Positions 19,858 through 31,440 of a stretch of 64,000 nt of DNA are shown here, piece after piece. The DNA comes from Cercis canadensis (Eukaryota > Streptophyta > Magnoliopsida > Fabales > Fabaceae). The DNA is taken from assembly GCA_003255065.1 (NCBI GenBank), contig QAOA01006513.1:261863-325862 (forward strand), in the 5' to 3' direction. The notes below the pieces were generated by a model. The model saw only the letters and a list, made by a program, of their open reading frames with translations, was not told the DNA's origin and made no database searches. A program made the position numbers and the translations under genes. Numbering within the stretch: the stretch's first letter is position 1; each line of letters begins with the position of its first letter.

Positions 19858-21310
19858 TGCTGAACTATCACTAATCCAATTAAATTTAACTGAATCCCCT
19901 AATTAGAATGCAATAGAGGGCATGATCCGGGAAGTCTCTTACAAGGAATTCAATGTGTAATTAATAATTTCAAGTTTAAGAACAGGGAATTTTTGAAATA
20001 GGATCATAATAGTAAATTACAGAATTAAACAAAGATTAATGCAATTGATTAAAGACGTAACCTAGCTAGACATCAATCAAAAACCGGTTTGATTTATCCT
20101 AGATTAACATGAGTGATTAAGTCCTAATGCAACACTACTAATTAAGTTTAATCACAACTGAAATCTCTAATTATGATCAATTGTTCCTACTGAGTTATCA
20201 CTCAGGATTCGATTAACCACATACAATCACTAATCTTGTAATCACAAAGACTAAGCAATTAGTGATTAATCTAAAAACCGAACATCAATTAGCATAGCAT
20301 AGCTTCTTTGAATTCTAACCACAGATTAAAGATTGATCAATCTAAATTCTATTTCTTACTTCAATATCCATATAAATAAAAAGATCTCCATGAATTCATA
20401 CAAAGATTAAAGCAAGGCAAAAATTCAAAGAACAAGAAATTGCATTAAGTTTAATCCAATTAAGAACATAATCTCAAAATCAAAACCGAATTTAATCAGG
20501 AGTCTAACTTGGTTACAAGGACTCTACTCCTCCATGGTCATGAAATCCAAGCTCCAATGGAGAAGTGCAGTCATAAATCAAAGAGCTCCAAAATTTTCAG
20601 GAGAGAAAACAAAAGCTGCCTAGTTTAGAATTGATAACTCGTCTATCTCCTTTCTCTGATTATAACCTCCTAACTTTCATGCACACCTAATTTACCCCAA
20701 ACCTAGTTTAAACCTCTGGACCTCAACTTCAAATGGGCTCTGGTTTGGGCCTAATTGGGCATGAATTGAGGAAGTTAAGCCCATTTAAGTCCATCTAGGT
20801 CCATATAGGTCTCTGGACTAATCAGCTATTTTCGACAGGAAATAAGACCATCTTAACCTCATAATTTGTTAAACCGGCCTTCATAACAATTGAAGCCCTG
20901 AGCCTTAGCTTTCCAATGGGACTGGTTTCATGTCCATACGACATGTACAACACAAGTTATGGTCCAAACACTGCATGCGGGTCAGGATCCAGCGGCAGCA
21001 ACTCTACTTTGATTTCCGGGTTAAGTTTGACCCATTGAATGTCTAAATTGGCCTTGGAGGTCTGAATAAAAGTTGTAGATAATCCTCTTAGATTTCTTAC
21101 AAGACAAGATTCACAATTTTTAGACATTCAGAACTAAAGATATACCTGAAATACAGAATAATGTCAAAACCCTAATAATGCTGAAAAACACACTCAAGCC
21201 CAATTTGAACCTAATTAATGAAATATAACCCAAGCCCAATCAAATAGGCCCAAATAGGATTAGGAGATTAAAAATGGGGATTAATTAATATATAAAAATA
21301 GTGTTCATCA
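19858..21310 (-). repeat. Athila-like LTR, minus orientation
   Basis: Reverse complement of the LTR at 25,158-26,502. On the minus strand it starts TGATGAACACTATTTTTATA at 21,310 and carries the shared ATTATTAGGGTTTTGACATT, the GGGCCTAAT-rich box, TTGGAGCTTGGATTTCATGA and GGGGATTCAGTTAAATTTAA near its outer end. It sits directly against the plus-strand gag, so this LTR points the wrong way for a normal 5' LTR. No flanking target duplication was found. Confidence 0.8.
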
Positions 21311-22940
21311 CATACCAACCCTTAGGCATTCAATACCCTGAGTTAGATGTTGTCTTTGAACTTAAGTCTGGATTAATACACTTGTTGCCTACATTTCATG
21401 GCCTTGCAAGTGAGGATCCACATAGACACTTGAAAGAATTCCATGTGGTGTGCTCAACAATGAAACCACAAGGCATTCTGGAAGAGCAGATCAAGCTCAG
21501 GGCATTTCCATTCTCACTAACAGATGTGGCTAAGGATTGGATGCACTACCTGTCCTCCAGTTCTATCACTTCTTGGAATGACATGAAAAGACTCTTCTTG
21601 AAGAAATTCTTCCCTGCTTCTAGAACTGCAGCTATCTAGAAGGATATTTGTAGGATTAGACAATCATCAGAAGAGACACTCCATGAGTATTGGAAGAGGT
21701 TTAAGAAATTATGTGATAGTTGCCCTCATCACCAAATCAATGATCAACTGCTCATTCAATATGTTTATGAGGGCCTAATGCCTATGGATAGAAGCTAGAT
21801 GCAGCTAGTGGAGGAGCATTGATGGACAAGACCCCAGAGGCTGCCAGGAATTTAATTTCTAAAATGGCTGACAATTCCCAACAGTTTGGTGCTCGGATGG
21901 TTCATACCACTAGAGGACTCAATGAGGTTATTGTATCAACTGCTGACCAACAGAGGGTGGAGCATAGACTTGATGAGTTGACATCCTTGGTAAGGCAGTT
22001 AGCCATGGGGCAACATCAACAACCTGTCATGCAACCAGTGCAACCACTCAGAGTTTGTGGCATATGTGTTTGTACCTCCCACCCTACTAAAGCTTGTCCT
22101 ACCCTTCAAGATGATGTCTTCGCCTGTCCTAACCAAACAGCAGCTGCAACCAATGTTTTCCCTAACAAACCTCAATATTCTCAATCTCAGTATTACTAGC
22201 CTCACCAGCCAAGACATGATGCTTTTTCTACCACATACAACCCTAGTTGGAGAGACCATCCTAACTTGAGATATGACAACATACAGCCACAACAACAGCA
22301 TAGTTCCCAGCCTTACCAATCATACCAAAAATAGGCCACCATGATTCCAAAATAAAGTATCACAGCCATTCCAACCTGCCAAGGAGCAAGCCACCATTTC
22401 TGGCCAAAATGCACCTAACCTAGAAAAGCTCATGAAGCAATTGGCAACCAATAATCTTCAATTCCAACAGAGCACTAGAGCTACCATACAAAATTTGGAG
22501 ACACAGATTGGCCAATTAACTTCATCAATTAGTCAATTGAAAGCTTAAGGTTCTGGCTAACTTCCCTCACAAACCATTCCAAATCCAAATGAAAAGAATG
22601 TGAATGCAATCACTCTTAGAAGTGGCAAGTCAGTTTTGGTTCCTACACTTACAATCCAGAGCAAGCTCAGTAAACTTGTTTCTAACCCTCCTACCAGTTC
22701 CAACTAAAGTAGTCTTACTCCGGAGATACCACAACAACAGAAGATCCCTCATTTTGTGCCTCTGCCCTTCCCATAGAGAGCCATTCAATCCAAAAAATTA
22801 GATGAGGCAGAGAAAGAGAGGGAGTTTCTAGAAACATTTAGGAGAGTTGAAATCAACATTCCATTGCTAGAGGCAATCAAGCAGATTTTGAAATATGCAA
22901 AGTTTTTGAAGGAGTTGTGCACTCATAAGAGGAGGCTAAA
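21301..22940 (+). pseudogene. Athila-like gag relic
   Basis: 21,301-21,639 encodes the gag core: GLASEDPHRHLKEFHVVCST, RAFPFSLTDVAKDWMHYL, TSWNDMKRLFLKKFFPASRT, typical of Athila. In-frame stops follow (about 21,637), and coding-like text continues: YWKRFKKLCDSCPHHQI near 21,690-21,740, a Cys/His patch near 22,050-22,130 (CGICVCTSHPTKACPTLQ), a Gln-rich part, and NLETQIGQL near 22,495 with NPNEKNVNAITLRSG near 22,580-22,620 that marks the gag/protease junction. The N-terminal part of gag is missing where it abuts the inverted LTR. Confidence 0.75.
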
Positions 22941-22969
22941 GGGCAATGAACGAGTCAGTATGAGCTAGA

Positions 22970-23667
22970 ATGTTTCTTCCCTCATTCAACCTATGCCTCA
23001 GAAATGTCAAGATCTTGGGACTTTTACTATACCATGTGTCATTGGAAAATGTAAATTTGAGAATGTTATGCTGGACCTTGGAGCTTCTATCAATGTTATG
23101 CCAAAGTCAGTGTTCCAGTCACTTGGACTCGGACCTTTGCAATCAACAGGAGTAGTGATTCAACTGGCCAATAGAAGTAATGCTTAACCTACCAAACTCA
23201 TTGAAGATGTGCTAGTCCAAGTTAATGAGTTGATCTTCCCAGCAGACTTCTACATTCTAGACATGGAAGGAGAGCAAACAAGCAGCAGGACTCCAATCAT
23301 TCTTGGGAGACCTTTCCTCAAGATCACCAGAACCAAGATAGATGTGCATGCAGGAACCCTTTCCATAGAGTTCGGTGATAGTATTGTTCAATTTAATATC
23401 TTTGATGCCATGAAATACCTCATGGAAGACCATTTTTTTTACTGCATTGATATTATTGATGAGCTGGTCGATGAGGTTTATAATAGCTCTCCTTTTGAAT
23501 TTCCTGAGTCATTACTTTTGGATGATTCTATATGTTGTAGCTGTGATAGTAATTTTATTTGCTTTGCTTACTCTAAGATTGCTGCATTCTTGAGATATGG
23601 TGATTCTGGTGATTCTAATGAATCTATTTCTACAGAATTTGAAAAAGACTCTCAAAGGACAACCTAA
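22970..23667 (+). pseudogene. Athila-like aspartic protease relic
   Basis: 22,993-23,187 carries KFENVMLDLGASINVMPKSV, where the usual catalytic D-S/T-G triplet reads D-L-G, a probable loss of function. After an in-frame TAA near 23,187 the domain resumes (23,209-23,667): LVQVNELIFPADFYILDME and TPIILGRPFLKITRTKIDVH, the second protease strand. The tail is acidic and Cys-rich. No RT follows: the downstream text is non-coding. Confidence 0.75.
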
Positions 23668-25141
23668 GGCTTCGTGAGAGTAGTCTTTGACCTAGGTATC
23701 TTGCTGTGCTTATTGCAAATTAAAGGAAGATGACACCAGCTTCAGGGGAGTTCTATTTCTGATTATGTTTTTGTTACTGTTTTTAAAATTATGTTTCTGT
23801 TGTTTATTCTGTTTTCTGTTCTATTTTGTGTTTCTGTTTTTGTTACTATTTTTGATTTCTGGCTCTGTTTTTCATTCTATTTTCCTATTTTTATTGTCAT
23901 TTTGCATGTTTTCTAGTCTTCTTTTTGCATTTTTCATAGCACTTTAAGAATTATAAAAGTTGTGAGTTTGAAGCAATTGTCATTTTGAGGTTTCTAGCAT
24001 GATTGAATTATTTCTTACATCTTTTAGTTAGCTAGTTTGGTGATGAAATTTATTGTGATGGATTGAGCTTGATAGTGCATACCTAGTGAGTTTTTTAGCC
24101 TATTGTCATTCTCTATTTCTTTCTTGTGTGCATTGTTCTCATGATTTTTGTTGCTCTATATCTTGTTTTGCTTTTTTTTAGATTACATTATCATATGCAT
24201 GTATGAATGAGATGAATGCCATCTTTTCTTTCTTTTATGCTAGCTAGCCAAATAGCCTACTTAACATCTTTTCTCTTGTTTTTTTCCCTTGAGCCTAATT
24301 TTTCTATTCTTTCATTTAGCTCATTGTAAGCTTTTAGTGTAAAACAATGTTTCTACCTACCTTAAGGAGTATGAAAACATTGATTTAATTTTTGATGAGT
24401 TTCTATTTGTTCGGGACGAACAAAGTTCTAAGTGTGGGGGGGGGGGGGGNNNNNGGGGGGGAGGATTTGTGCAAATTGAAAGAAATGTGAAAAGAAAATA
24501 AATAGTAGCAAAAGAAAAGAAAGAAAATTCTGTTTAAAAAAAATCAGAAAAGAAAATGTAAAGAAAAAGAAAATAAAAGTAGTGGTTTGCCTTCCAAAGA
24601 GGAAGAAATGTGTAAAGAAATTTGCATAGAGCTTTTGGGTGAAAATTTTTGTGCTTAGTGTTGGTTTTGGCTCATCATTTCCAATGTTCTCATGCTCTCT
24701 TTGGTTTTAACTTGCCATATCCATGCTTCCTATTACATTCTTTTCCTCTCCTTGGCCCCATTACATCCTTAAATAAAATTCTTCTGATTTTTGTATGCAT
24801 GTGTTTAAACTAGTAGAAATTAAAAAATAAGCAAGCTTATGGTAGTGCAATTTGTCATGAGATGTTTTTGAGTGAAACAATTGCTCTTAAACACTTGAGG
24901 GATTGAGAGTGTATCTTGTGAGACTTTATCAATTTTAGTCTATTCAATTCTATTGAAATCACCATGCTTGTTGGTTGAAAGTGTAAAAGAAGAAATTCAT
25001 GAGTGTCTTTAATCCTTTTAAGTTTTGATTGTTCTTCTTGCTCATTTAACTTTTGCATTCTTGTTCTTGTTTGGAAATGTCTCTTAGCTATTTTCCTTGT
25101 TCCCTAGTTTTACTTCTAGTTTGCCCGAAACAAGCAGAGCA
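23668..25141 (+). other. Athila-like 3' untranslated region; pol absent
   Basis: T-rich text with no RT, RNase H or integrase motifs. It contains a G-run with five Ns (24,437-24,461) within an AAGTGTGGGGG-like polypurine context, then more non-coding sequence up to the 3' polypurine tract. Confidence 0.5.
24437..24461. repeat. Poly(G) with assembly gap (NNNNN)
   Basis: GTGTGG followed by a G-run, five Ns at 24,450-24,454, and more G. Probably an internal polypurine tract that could not be sequenced through. Confidence 0.7.
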
Positions 25142-25157
25142 TAAGTGTGGAGGGATT
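25142..25157 (+). promoter_or_regulatory. Polypurine tract before the 3' LTR
   Basis: TAAGTGTGGAGGGATT immediately precedes the LTR start TGATAATC at 25,158, the position and composition of a plus-strand primer. It confirms that this LTR is the true 3' LTR of the plus-strand gag-protease element. Confidence 0.7.
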
Positions 25158-26502
25158 TGATAATCACATTTTCTATACAGTAATTAACCCTCATATTTAG
25201 TGTCTTAAATCTCTTTTAGTGCTTAATTGAGTGGGCTTGACCTTATTTCATAAGTTTGGGTTCATATTGGCTTAATTGTTTCATTCAACATTATTAGGGT
25301 TTTGATATTGTTTCTGTATTTTAGGTATATCTTTAGTTCTGTATGTCTAAAAATTGTGAATCTTACCTTGTAAGAAAGCTAAAAGGATTATCTACAACTT
25401 TCATTCAGACCTCCAAGGCAAATTCGGATGTTAAATGTTTCATTGGAAAGCTAAGACATAGATCTTAAATTTTTGTGAGGGTCGGTTCTCCAAATTATGT
25501 CGTTTTCATTGTCTTATTGCCTGTCGAATCCGGATGTTTTGTCCAGAGACCTCTTAAGAGTATATTGGGCTTAACTCCCTCAATTTAGGCCCAATTAGGC
25601 CCAAACTGGAGCCCATTTGAAGTTGAGGTCCAGAGGATTAAACTTAGGTTAAGGATATTTTGGGTGTGCACTTATTTTTGATGTTATAATTAGGTTAAAA
25701 GAGGCAGAGTTTTCAGAATTCTAGGAAGACAGTTTTTAGGCAGCTTTTATTTTCTCTTGAAAATTTTGGAGCTCTTTGATTTATGACTGGACTTCTCCAT
25801 TGGAGCTTGGATTTCATGACCATGGAGAAGTAGAATCCTTGTAACCAAGTTAGACTCATGATTAAATTCGGTTTTGATTTTGAAATTATGTTCTTAATTA
25901 GATTAAACTTAATGCAATTTCCTCTTTTTTGAATTTCTGCCTTGCTTTAATCTTTGTATGAATTCATGAAGATCCTTTTGATTTATATAGATATTGAAGT
26001 AAGAAATAGAATTTAGATTGATCAATCTTTAATCTGTGGTTAGAATTCAGAGAAGCTATGTTATGCTAATTGATGTTTGATTTTTAGATTAATCATTAAT
26101 TGCTTAGTCTTTGTGATTACAAGATTAGTGATTGTATGTGGTTAATCGAATCCTGAGTGATAACTCAGTAGGAACAATTGATCATAATTAGAGATTTTAG
26201 TTGTGATTAAACTCAATTAGTAGTGCTGCATTAGGACTTAATCACTCATGTTAATCTAGGATGAATCAAACCAGTTTTTAATGGATGTCTAGCTAGGTTA
26301 CGCCTTTAATCAACTGCATTAATCATTGTTTAATTCTAAAATTTACTATTATAATCTTGTTTCAAAAATTCTCTGTTCTTAAACTTGAAATTATTAATTA
26401 CACATTGCATTCCTTGTAAGAGACTTCCCGGATCATACCCTCTCTTGCATTATAATTAGGGGATTCGGTTTAATTTAATTAGATTAGCGATAATTCCGAT
26501 CA
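25158..26502 (+). repeat. Athila-like 3' LTR
   Basis: Starts TGATAATCACATTTTC, ends GATAATTCCGATCA. Related copies: 19,858-21,310 (inverted), 40,758-42,029 (solo, minus) and 49,828-51,617 (solo, plus). The sequence after 26,502 is the CACCGAGATC minisatellite. Confidence 0.8.
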
Positions 26503-26828
26503 CCGAGATCTTTCACTCAAGAGCCGACATAATTTAAAAGCACTGATATCTTTCACTCGGGAGCCGACAAGAATTGAAAGCGTCGAGATCTTTCACTCGG
26601 GAGTCGGCAGGATTTAAAAGCATCGAGATCTNGCCCTTTCTTGCATTATAATTAGGGGATTTGGTTTAATTTAATTAGATTAGCGATAATTCCGATCACC
26701 GAGATCTTTCACTCAAGAGCCGACATAATTTAAAAGCACTGATATCTTTCACTCGGGAGCCGACAAGAATTGAAAGCGTCGAGATCTTTCACTCGGGAGT
26801 CGGCAGGATTTAAAAGCATCGAGATCTT
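26438..26828. other. Duplicate flanking a single N (likely assembly overlap)
   Basis: The text from about 26,438 to 26,631 (LTR end plus first minisatellite units) is repeated from 26,633 to about 26,828, with one N at 26,632. Most likely an unmerged contig overlap. Confidence 0.75.
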
Positions 26829-27088
26829 TCACTCGGAAGCCAACAAGAATTTAAAAGCACTGAGATCTTTCACTAGGGAGTCAATAGAAATTTAAAAGCA
26901 CTGAGATCTTTCACCCGAGAGCCCATAGGAATTTAAAAGCACTGAGATATTTCACCTGAGATCCGACAAAAATTTAAAAGCACCGAGATCTTTCACTAGG
27001 GAGCCGACAAGAATTGAAAGCACTAAGATCTTTCACTCGAGAGTCAACAGGAATTTAAAAGCACCGAGATCTTTCACTAGGGAGCCGA
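26503..27088. repeat. Minisatellite, unit about 41 bp (left part)
   Basis: Units of the form GCACTGAGATCTTTCACTCG, then GGAGCCGACAAGAATTTAAA, repeated with point differences. The array is cut at 27,088 by the CACTA insertion and resumes at 32,105. It belongs to the Tat-like block. Confidence 0.85.
27086..27088. other. Target-site duplication CGA (left)
   Basis: CGA directly precedes CACTACAAG at 27,089 and directly follows GTAGTG at 32,104. A 3-bp duplication is the rule for CACTA elements. Confidence 0.85.
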
Positions 27089-27399
27089 CACTACAAGAAA
27101 AAGGCAATTTTCCAATGGAACAAAATACCGTTTAAATGTTTGGGAAATTCCAATGGTAATTCTAACGAAACAAATTTTATTGAAATTCCAACAGTAATTC
27201 CAATAGAATTATATTACCATTGGAATTTTTCGTCAGAATTACCGTTGGAATTGTGTAAAATTACTTTTTAAAAAAATTCCAACAGAACATTCTATCGGTA
27301 TATACTGTTGGAATTTTTTTTTATATTTTTTTAAATATTTTTATTTATTCCAACGAAAATTCCAACAGTAATTTTAATACCGCTGGAATTTTTTAGGGT

Positions 27400-27740
27400 A
27401 TTTCCGCCCTCCCTTTCCCCCTTTCGCACTTCATTTTCTCAAATCCCTAACTTCTGCTCTTCTTTCCCCTTTACCAGCACCGACTTCTTATAACATCTTA
27501 AATATCAAACCCAGCAAAGCTTCAATGGTTTGTCACCGCAACGTTGATTCCAAGCTGGTTGGTGGCGATGTTTTCTCAATGACACCATCGACTAAGTGCG
27601 ATGTGGACTATCTAGGAGAGAGCACCAAAAGGGATTTGAACCTTAAGTTAGAGCATCTTGAGGCTTTTGGTAAAGTTCTCGACTTTACATTCTCTATTTG
27701 TCAAGCTCCTATGCTATTCCTTTTTCATGTTGTGGTTTGA
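27400..27740 (+). pseudogene. Possible captured host gene fragment inside the CACTA element
   Basis: Immediately inside the subterminal repeats the composition changes to a CT-rich, leader-like stretch (27,405-27,520), then ATG at 27,525 opens 71 codons. Residues 1-50 look like an ordinary cellular protein (MVCHRNVDSKLVGGDVFSMT, DLNLKLEHLEAFGK) and then turn into hydrophobic, non-conserved text, as when an exon runs past a lost splice site near LEHLEAFGK. I do not recognise the parent gene. Transcription would be away from the left terminus. Confidence 0.45.
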
Positions 27741-29608
27741 AAGGAGGCATAATTTGTCCTTAACAGCGTTTCTTTTGCATTTGGGTGTTTTGAGCTTTGA
27801 ATAGCTTGATGATTTAGTGGTATTGCTAAAGCTGTTGGTTAAATGGCTTTAGTGTTCAATCGGTTGCCTTTTACTGCAGTAAACGTGAATTCTTTAATTC
27901 TTCTTTTTCAGCAGCAAAGTGCTTTTTTTTTTTTTTTCAGATTTCATATGTATTATGTTGGATTAGTTTTATAGGAAGAATATGTGTTGTTGCTTCTTAT
28001 GTTTCGTAGATATAATTTTATACCACTATGAACTGATAAATATAGCATATCTGCTATATCTTAAATTTTAATAGTTACTTTAAGTGATTTTCTGCTTGAA
28101 AAGAGATGGCTTATGTGTTGTAGGCTTAGATGCTTATATTTTGAACATATTTATCTTCACTTTTTTCTTCTGAAAAGGTGATGCACAAATGACAATCTGG
28201 CTATTTTTCTTTTTTAGCAAACGACTCATCTTTTTCCTTATTATTATTATTTCCAACTCTTTTAAGTGGGGTTTCCTGGTCTCCTTGTCATGCATATGAG
28301 CATTTTTAGTGCTCCCAATCATTGTTTCTATAATTGAAGATCACTTCATTATTTATTTAAAGTTCTCATATGATAAAGTAAAATTATACTGATTTTTTTT
28401 ATGTGTGATTGGCCAAAAAGATAAGCCATATTTCTCTTGGAAATGGAAAAACTTGTATGTATCCATGATATGTAACTTCTCATCACTTCAATGAATGATA
28501 ATATCATGGGGTATGCAGCAAATTCAACAGCCAAGTGTTTATTTTGTAAATTCTATATCCTTGAGGTCCAACCCCTTCTGAGTTTCCCGTTTTCGCTCTA
28601 AGTCTAGCTGGTACTATCCTGCGAGAGATTATAGTCTCTGTTGCAGAAAAAGTAAAAATACCTGGAGGTGGTAAAAATTCTCATTTCTTTCACAAAGACT
28701 CTCACGTTTGTATATGGATATGTATATGTATATTTATTTATGTATATAATATGTAAATTTCTTTCTAATGAATTACTTCTTCTATCCAAAAAAAAAAAAT
28801 TGTACTATGTATATTTCAGTTTTTAGGAGGATCTGTTATTGGGGACTCTCCCTTCTCAAATCTTTTTCCTCTTCTCTATTTTGCGTCATGCCTCTATTTC
28901 TAGATTTAACTGCTTTGCAAGGTTCATCTTTCATTGATTTTTCATTAATGATGCAGAACACTTTTGTTTGTTATGGCTGAGTTTAGATCCTTCCACCTTA
29001 ATAACTAAGTTTATCTTTAGTAGCATACTTGGTCGCATCTCTTTCTGTTTTCTACTACTCAATCCTGTTATGCTTTAAACAGCTAAAGGGTCATTCAGTT
29101 CCATTTTTGTTAGTGACCATACTTGGCCTGATTACATGAACCATATCCTTAGCATTGAAACATCCAATTAATGACTTCAAAGGAGCCATCTAGTGAAAGG
29201 CAAATGCCTAAACAGAACATACATTTGAAAGGCTTTACAGAACTAGAAAAAATAACACCAATCCTAAGGTGCTCAACACCAAAAAATGACTTCAATTTTC
29301 TGCATATGCTTAATTTCAAGGTTTAGAATTACACTGATTAGATATCATATCTTGTAGCACCCTTCCCCCACCCCACACTAGGTCCTGTAATCAGTTTTGA
29401 CAACTATGCTTATTAAAAAAAAATGCATATTTATATGTGAATTAGTTGTAAAGCCTGTCAAAGATATCTTAAGCACTTTATATCAAGATAATGTCTGTTT
29501 CATCCAGCTATCTCATGTGATGTTTTTGTTGCAGAAATTCTTATGTTGGCAACATTTTCCTTTTCTACGAAATGGAAGAGAAACTTAAGCAGGTGCGTAT
29601 TTTTTTTT
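27741..29608. other. Interior of the CACTA element, intron-like
   Basis: T-rich sequence with no convincing exon; resembles intron sequence following the captured exon. Several short ORFs on both strands lack any domain signal. Confidence 0.4.
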
Positions 29609-29977
29609 AGAGTAAAACTCTTTTTTAGTCATTAAAAAATGCAGCTATTGACAAATTTATCCTCTAAAAATTTTTGATGACAAATTGGTCATTGAATTAT
29701 TATTCTATTTGACAAATTAGTCCTCCGGTACTTTAATGAGAAAAGTTCTGGACCCTGCAGACCCATTCTTTAAATTTCTTTCACTGATCTTGCCTAGCTA
29801 TGTTTAAGCTCTCAATTTTTCATTTCAAGCCCTCATTTTCTTTTCATTGATTTTGTCTACCGGAGGATTAATTTGTCAGTGGAATAATAATTCAAGGACC
29901 AATTTGTCACCAAAAATTTTTGGAGGACGAATTTGTCAGTGGCTGCATTTTTCAATGACTAAAAAAGGGTTTTACTC
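29609..29977. mobile_element. MITE-like foldback, about 369 bp
   Basis: The left arm starts AGAGTAAAACTCTTTTTTAG and the right arm ends with its near complement (AAAAAAGGGTTTTACTCT). The arms continue inward with ATTAAAAAATGCAGC / GCTGCATTTTTCAATGA and CAAATTAGTCCTCCGG / CCGGAGGATTAATTTG, so almost the whole element is palindromic. The flanks are T-rich, so the target duplication cannot be read. No ORF. Confidence 0.75.
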
Positions 29978-31264
29978 TTTTTCTTATGTGTTGATTTGTA
30001 GTTAACTCTTTCTTTTTGAGTTGTTTTGGATGGGGGGGAGAAAGTATGATTTTCTTGCATCTACCTTCACCAAATTTTTAAGTTTGGTATATATGCATGT
30101 ATCTATTGCATATGTGGAGTTCATGTTTGTTAGACATGTGCACTGAAACCTAATAATGTGAGAAGTTGAGGACAAAATGCATTTTATAGTTTTATTATTT
30201 TACCATACAGATTACAGCACAAAAAAATTATGTTTTGATTGTTTGAGTTGGTCCTTTGGTATTTGCCTATTTAGATTGTAAAGGTTGATGTTTCGTTGTT
30301 GTGTTCATTATAAAATTATATATTTTCTTGTTAGGTACTAGTTATACCATATTCTTGTAAATATCCACTATCTTTCATGAGATGTCAATATGGATTCCAA
30401 TTTGTAAATGTTAAACTATATTTACCCTAGACATCTCTAGTTCTGCTGTTGTTTCTTGATCATGCCTAGATATTCCAAATTCATGAATGTAAGAGACACT
30501 TTTGAAAGACTGAAAGTTACTGTAGGGACACAATATTATCTTGATGTCAAGTCACCATAACATACATTTACTTATTAGTGCTGGACCTGCTAGGGGTGTT
30601 ATTTGGTAGCAACTGTATACTTTGGTTGCAGATTTCATTATTTTTCAACTCCAAGTGGTAATATAGTTCATTTGTTTGTTTCCCCTGCATATGTGGTTCT
30701 AACTTGTAATTTAGTGGCCTTATCATTTATTTTGATGCCTGGCGAGAAAATTCCCATATACATTGCACACACTCAGCTCCTGCAGGACCTGCACCATGTC
30801 ACTCAAAGCCCATCTCATGGCCTCTCCATCATACTTCACTCAATGGTTGATCACAAACTTTTGATCTGTGGCAGAGCAATCCAATTATCAAGCTCATCTA
30901 AGTTAGTTACCACTCTTTTTTTCCATATAATTCCATTAGGATTACATTTTTCCTTTTGTCCTAATAGTATGAATAAGCACCATTTGATTTCACTGTACAA
31001 ATATTTTATTTCACATGGTGCTAACTACTATTGAATCTTCTTGAAACTTGAAGCTTGAGGATTCAATTAACTATGAATTTCCTCTTCTAGATGGCAATAT
31101 CATTGCTTTTCTCTTTGTCCATCATTGTTTTTTTTTTTTTTTGATTGGACTAGAGGCTATAAATGGTGGGAGAGAGATGTATTCTGCATGTTATGTTCTC
31201 ATTTAGCAACAAGCTGCTTCAGTAATAGAGCAGCACCGCTACCCTCGAAGGTGATTGGAGTCCT
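29978..31264. other. Interior of the CACTA element, no recognised gene
   Basis: AT-rich. A 143-codon ORF at 30,603-31,034 has no family resemblance, and its composition (Ser, His, Leu from CT-rich text) is that of non-coding sequence. Confidence 0.35.
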
Positions 31265-31440
31265 ACAGCTAGGGGTGTAATCGGTCCAGTTCGGTCCGGT
31301 TTTCACCCCAAACCGAAACCGAACCAGCCAGAGAAACTCGGTTCGGTTCGGTTTGGTTTTTTGAATTTTTGAAAATAAAACCAAACCGAACCGAACCGGT
31401 CTAAATCGGTTCGGTTCGATCGGTTTGGTCGGTTTAACCA
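31265..31440. repeat. GGTTCGGTTCGG / CCGAACCGAACC low-complexity foldback
   Basis: Left part GTCCAGTTCGGTCCGGTTTT with CCAAACCGAAACCGAACCAG, right part AACCGAACCGGTCTAAATCG then GGTTCGGTTCGATCGGTTTG. The two sides can pair, giving an imperfect hairpin. Such GGTTCGG blocks are common dispersed repeats in plants. Confidence 0.6.

Noticed and set aside
30603..31034. 143-codon plus-strand ORF inside the CACTA element
   Set aside because: No domain, no coding-like composition, no splice context; chance ORF.
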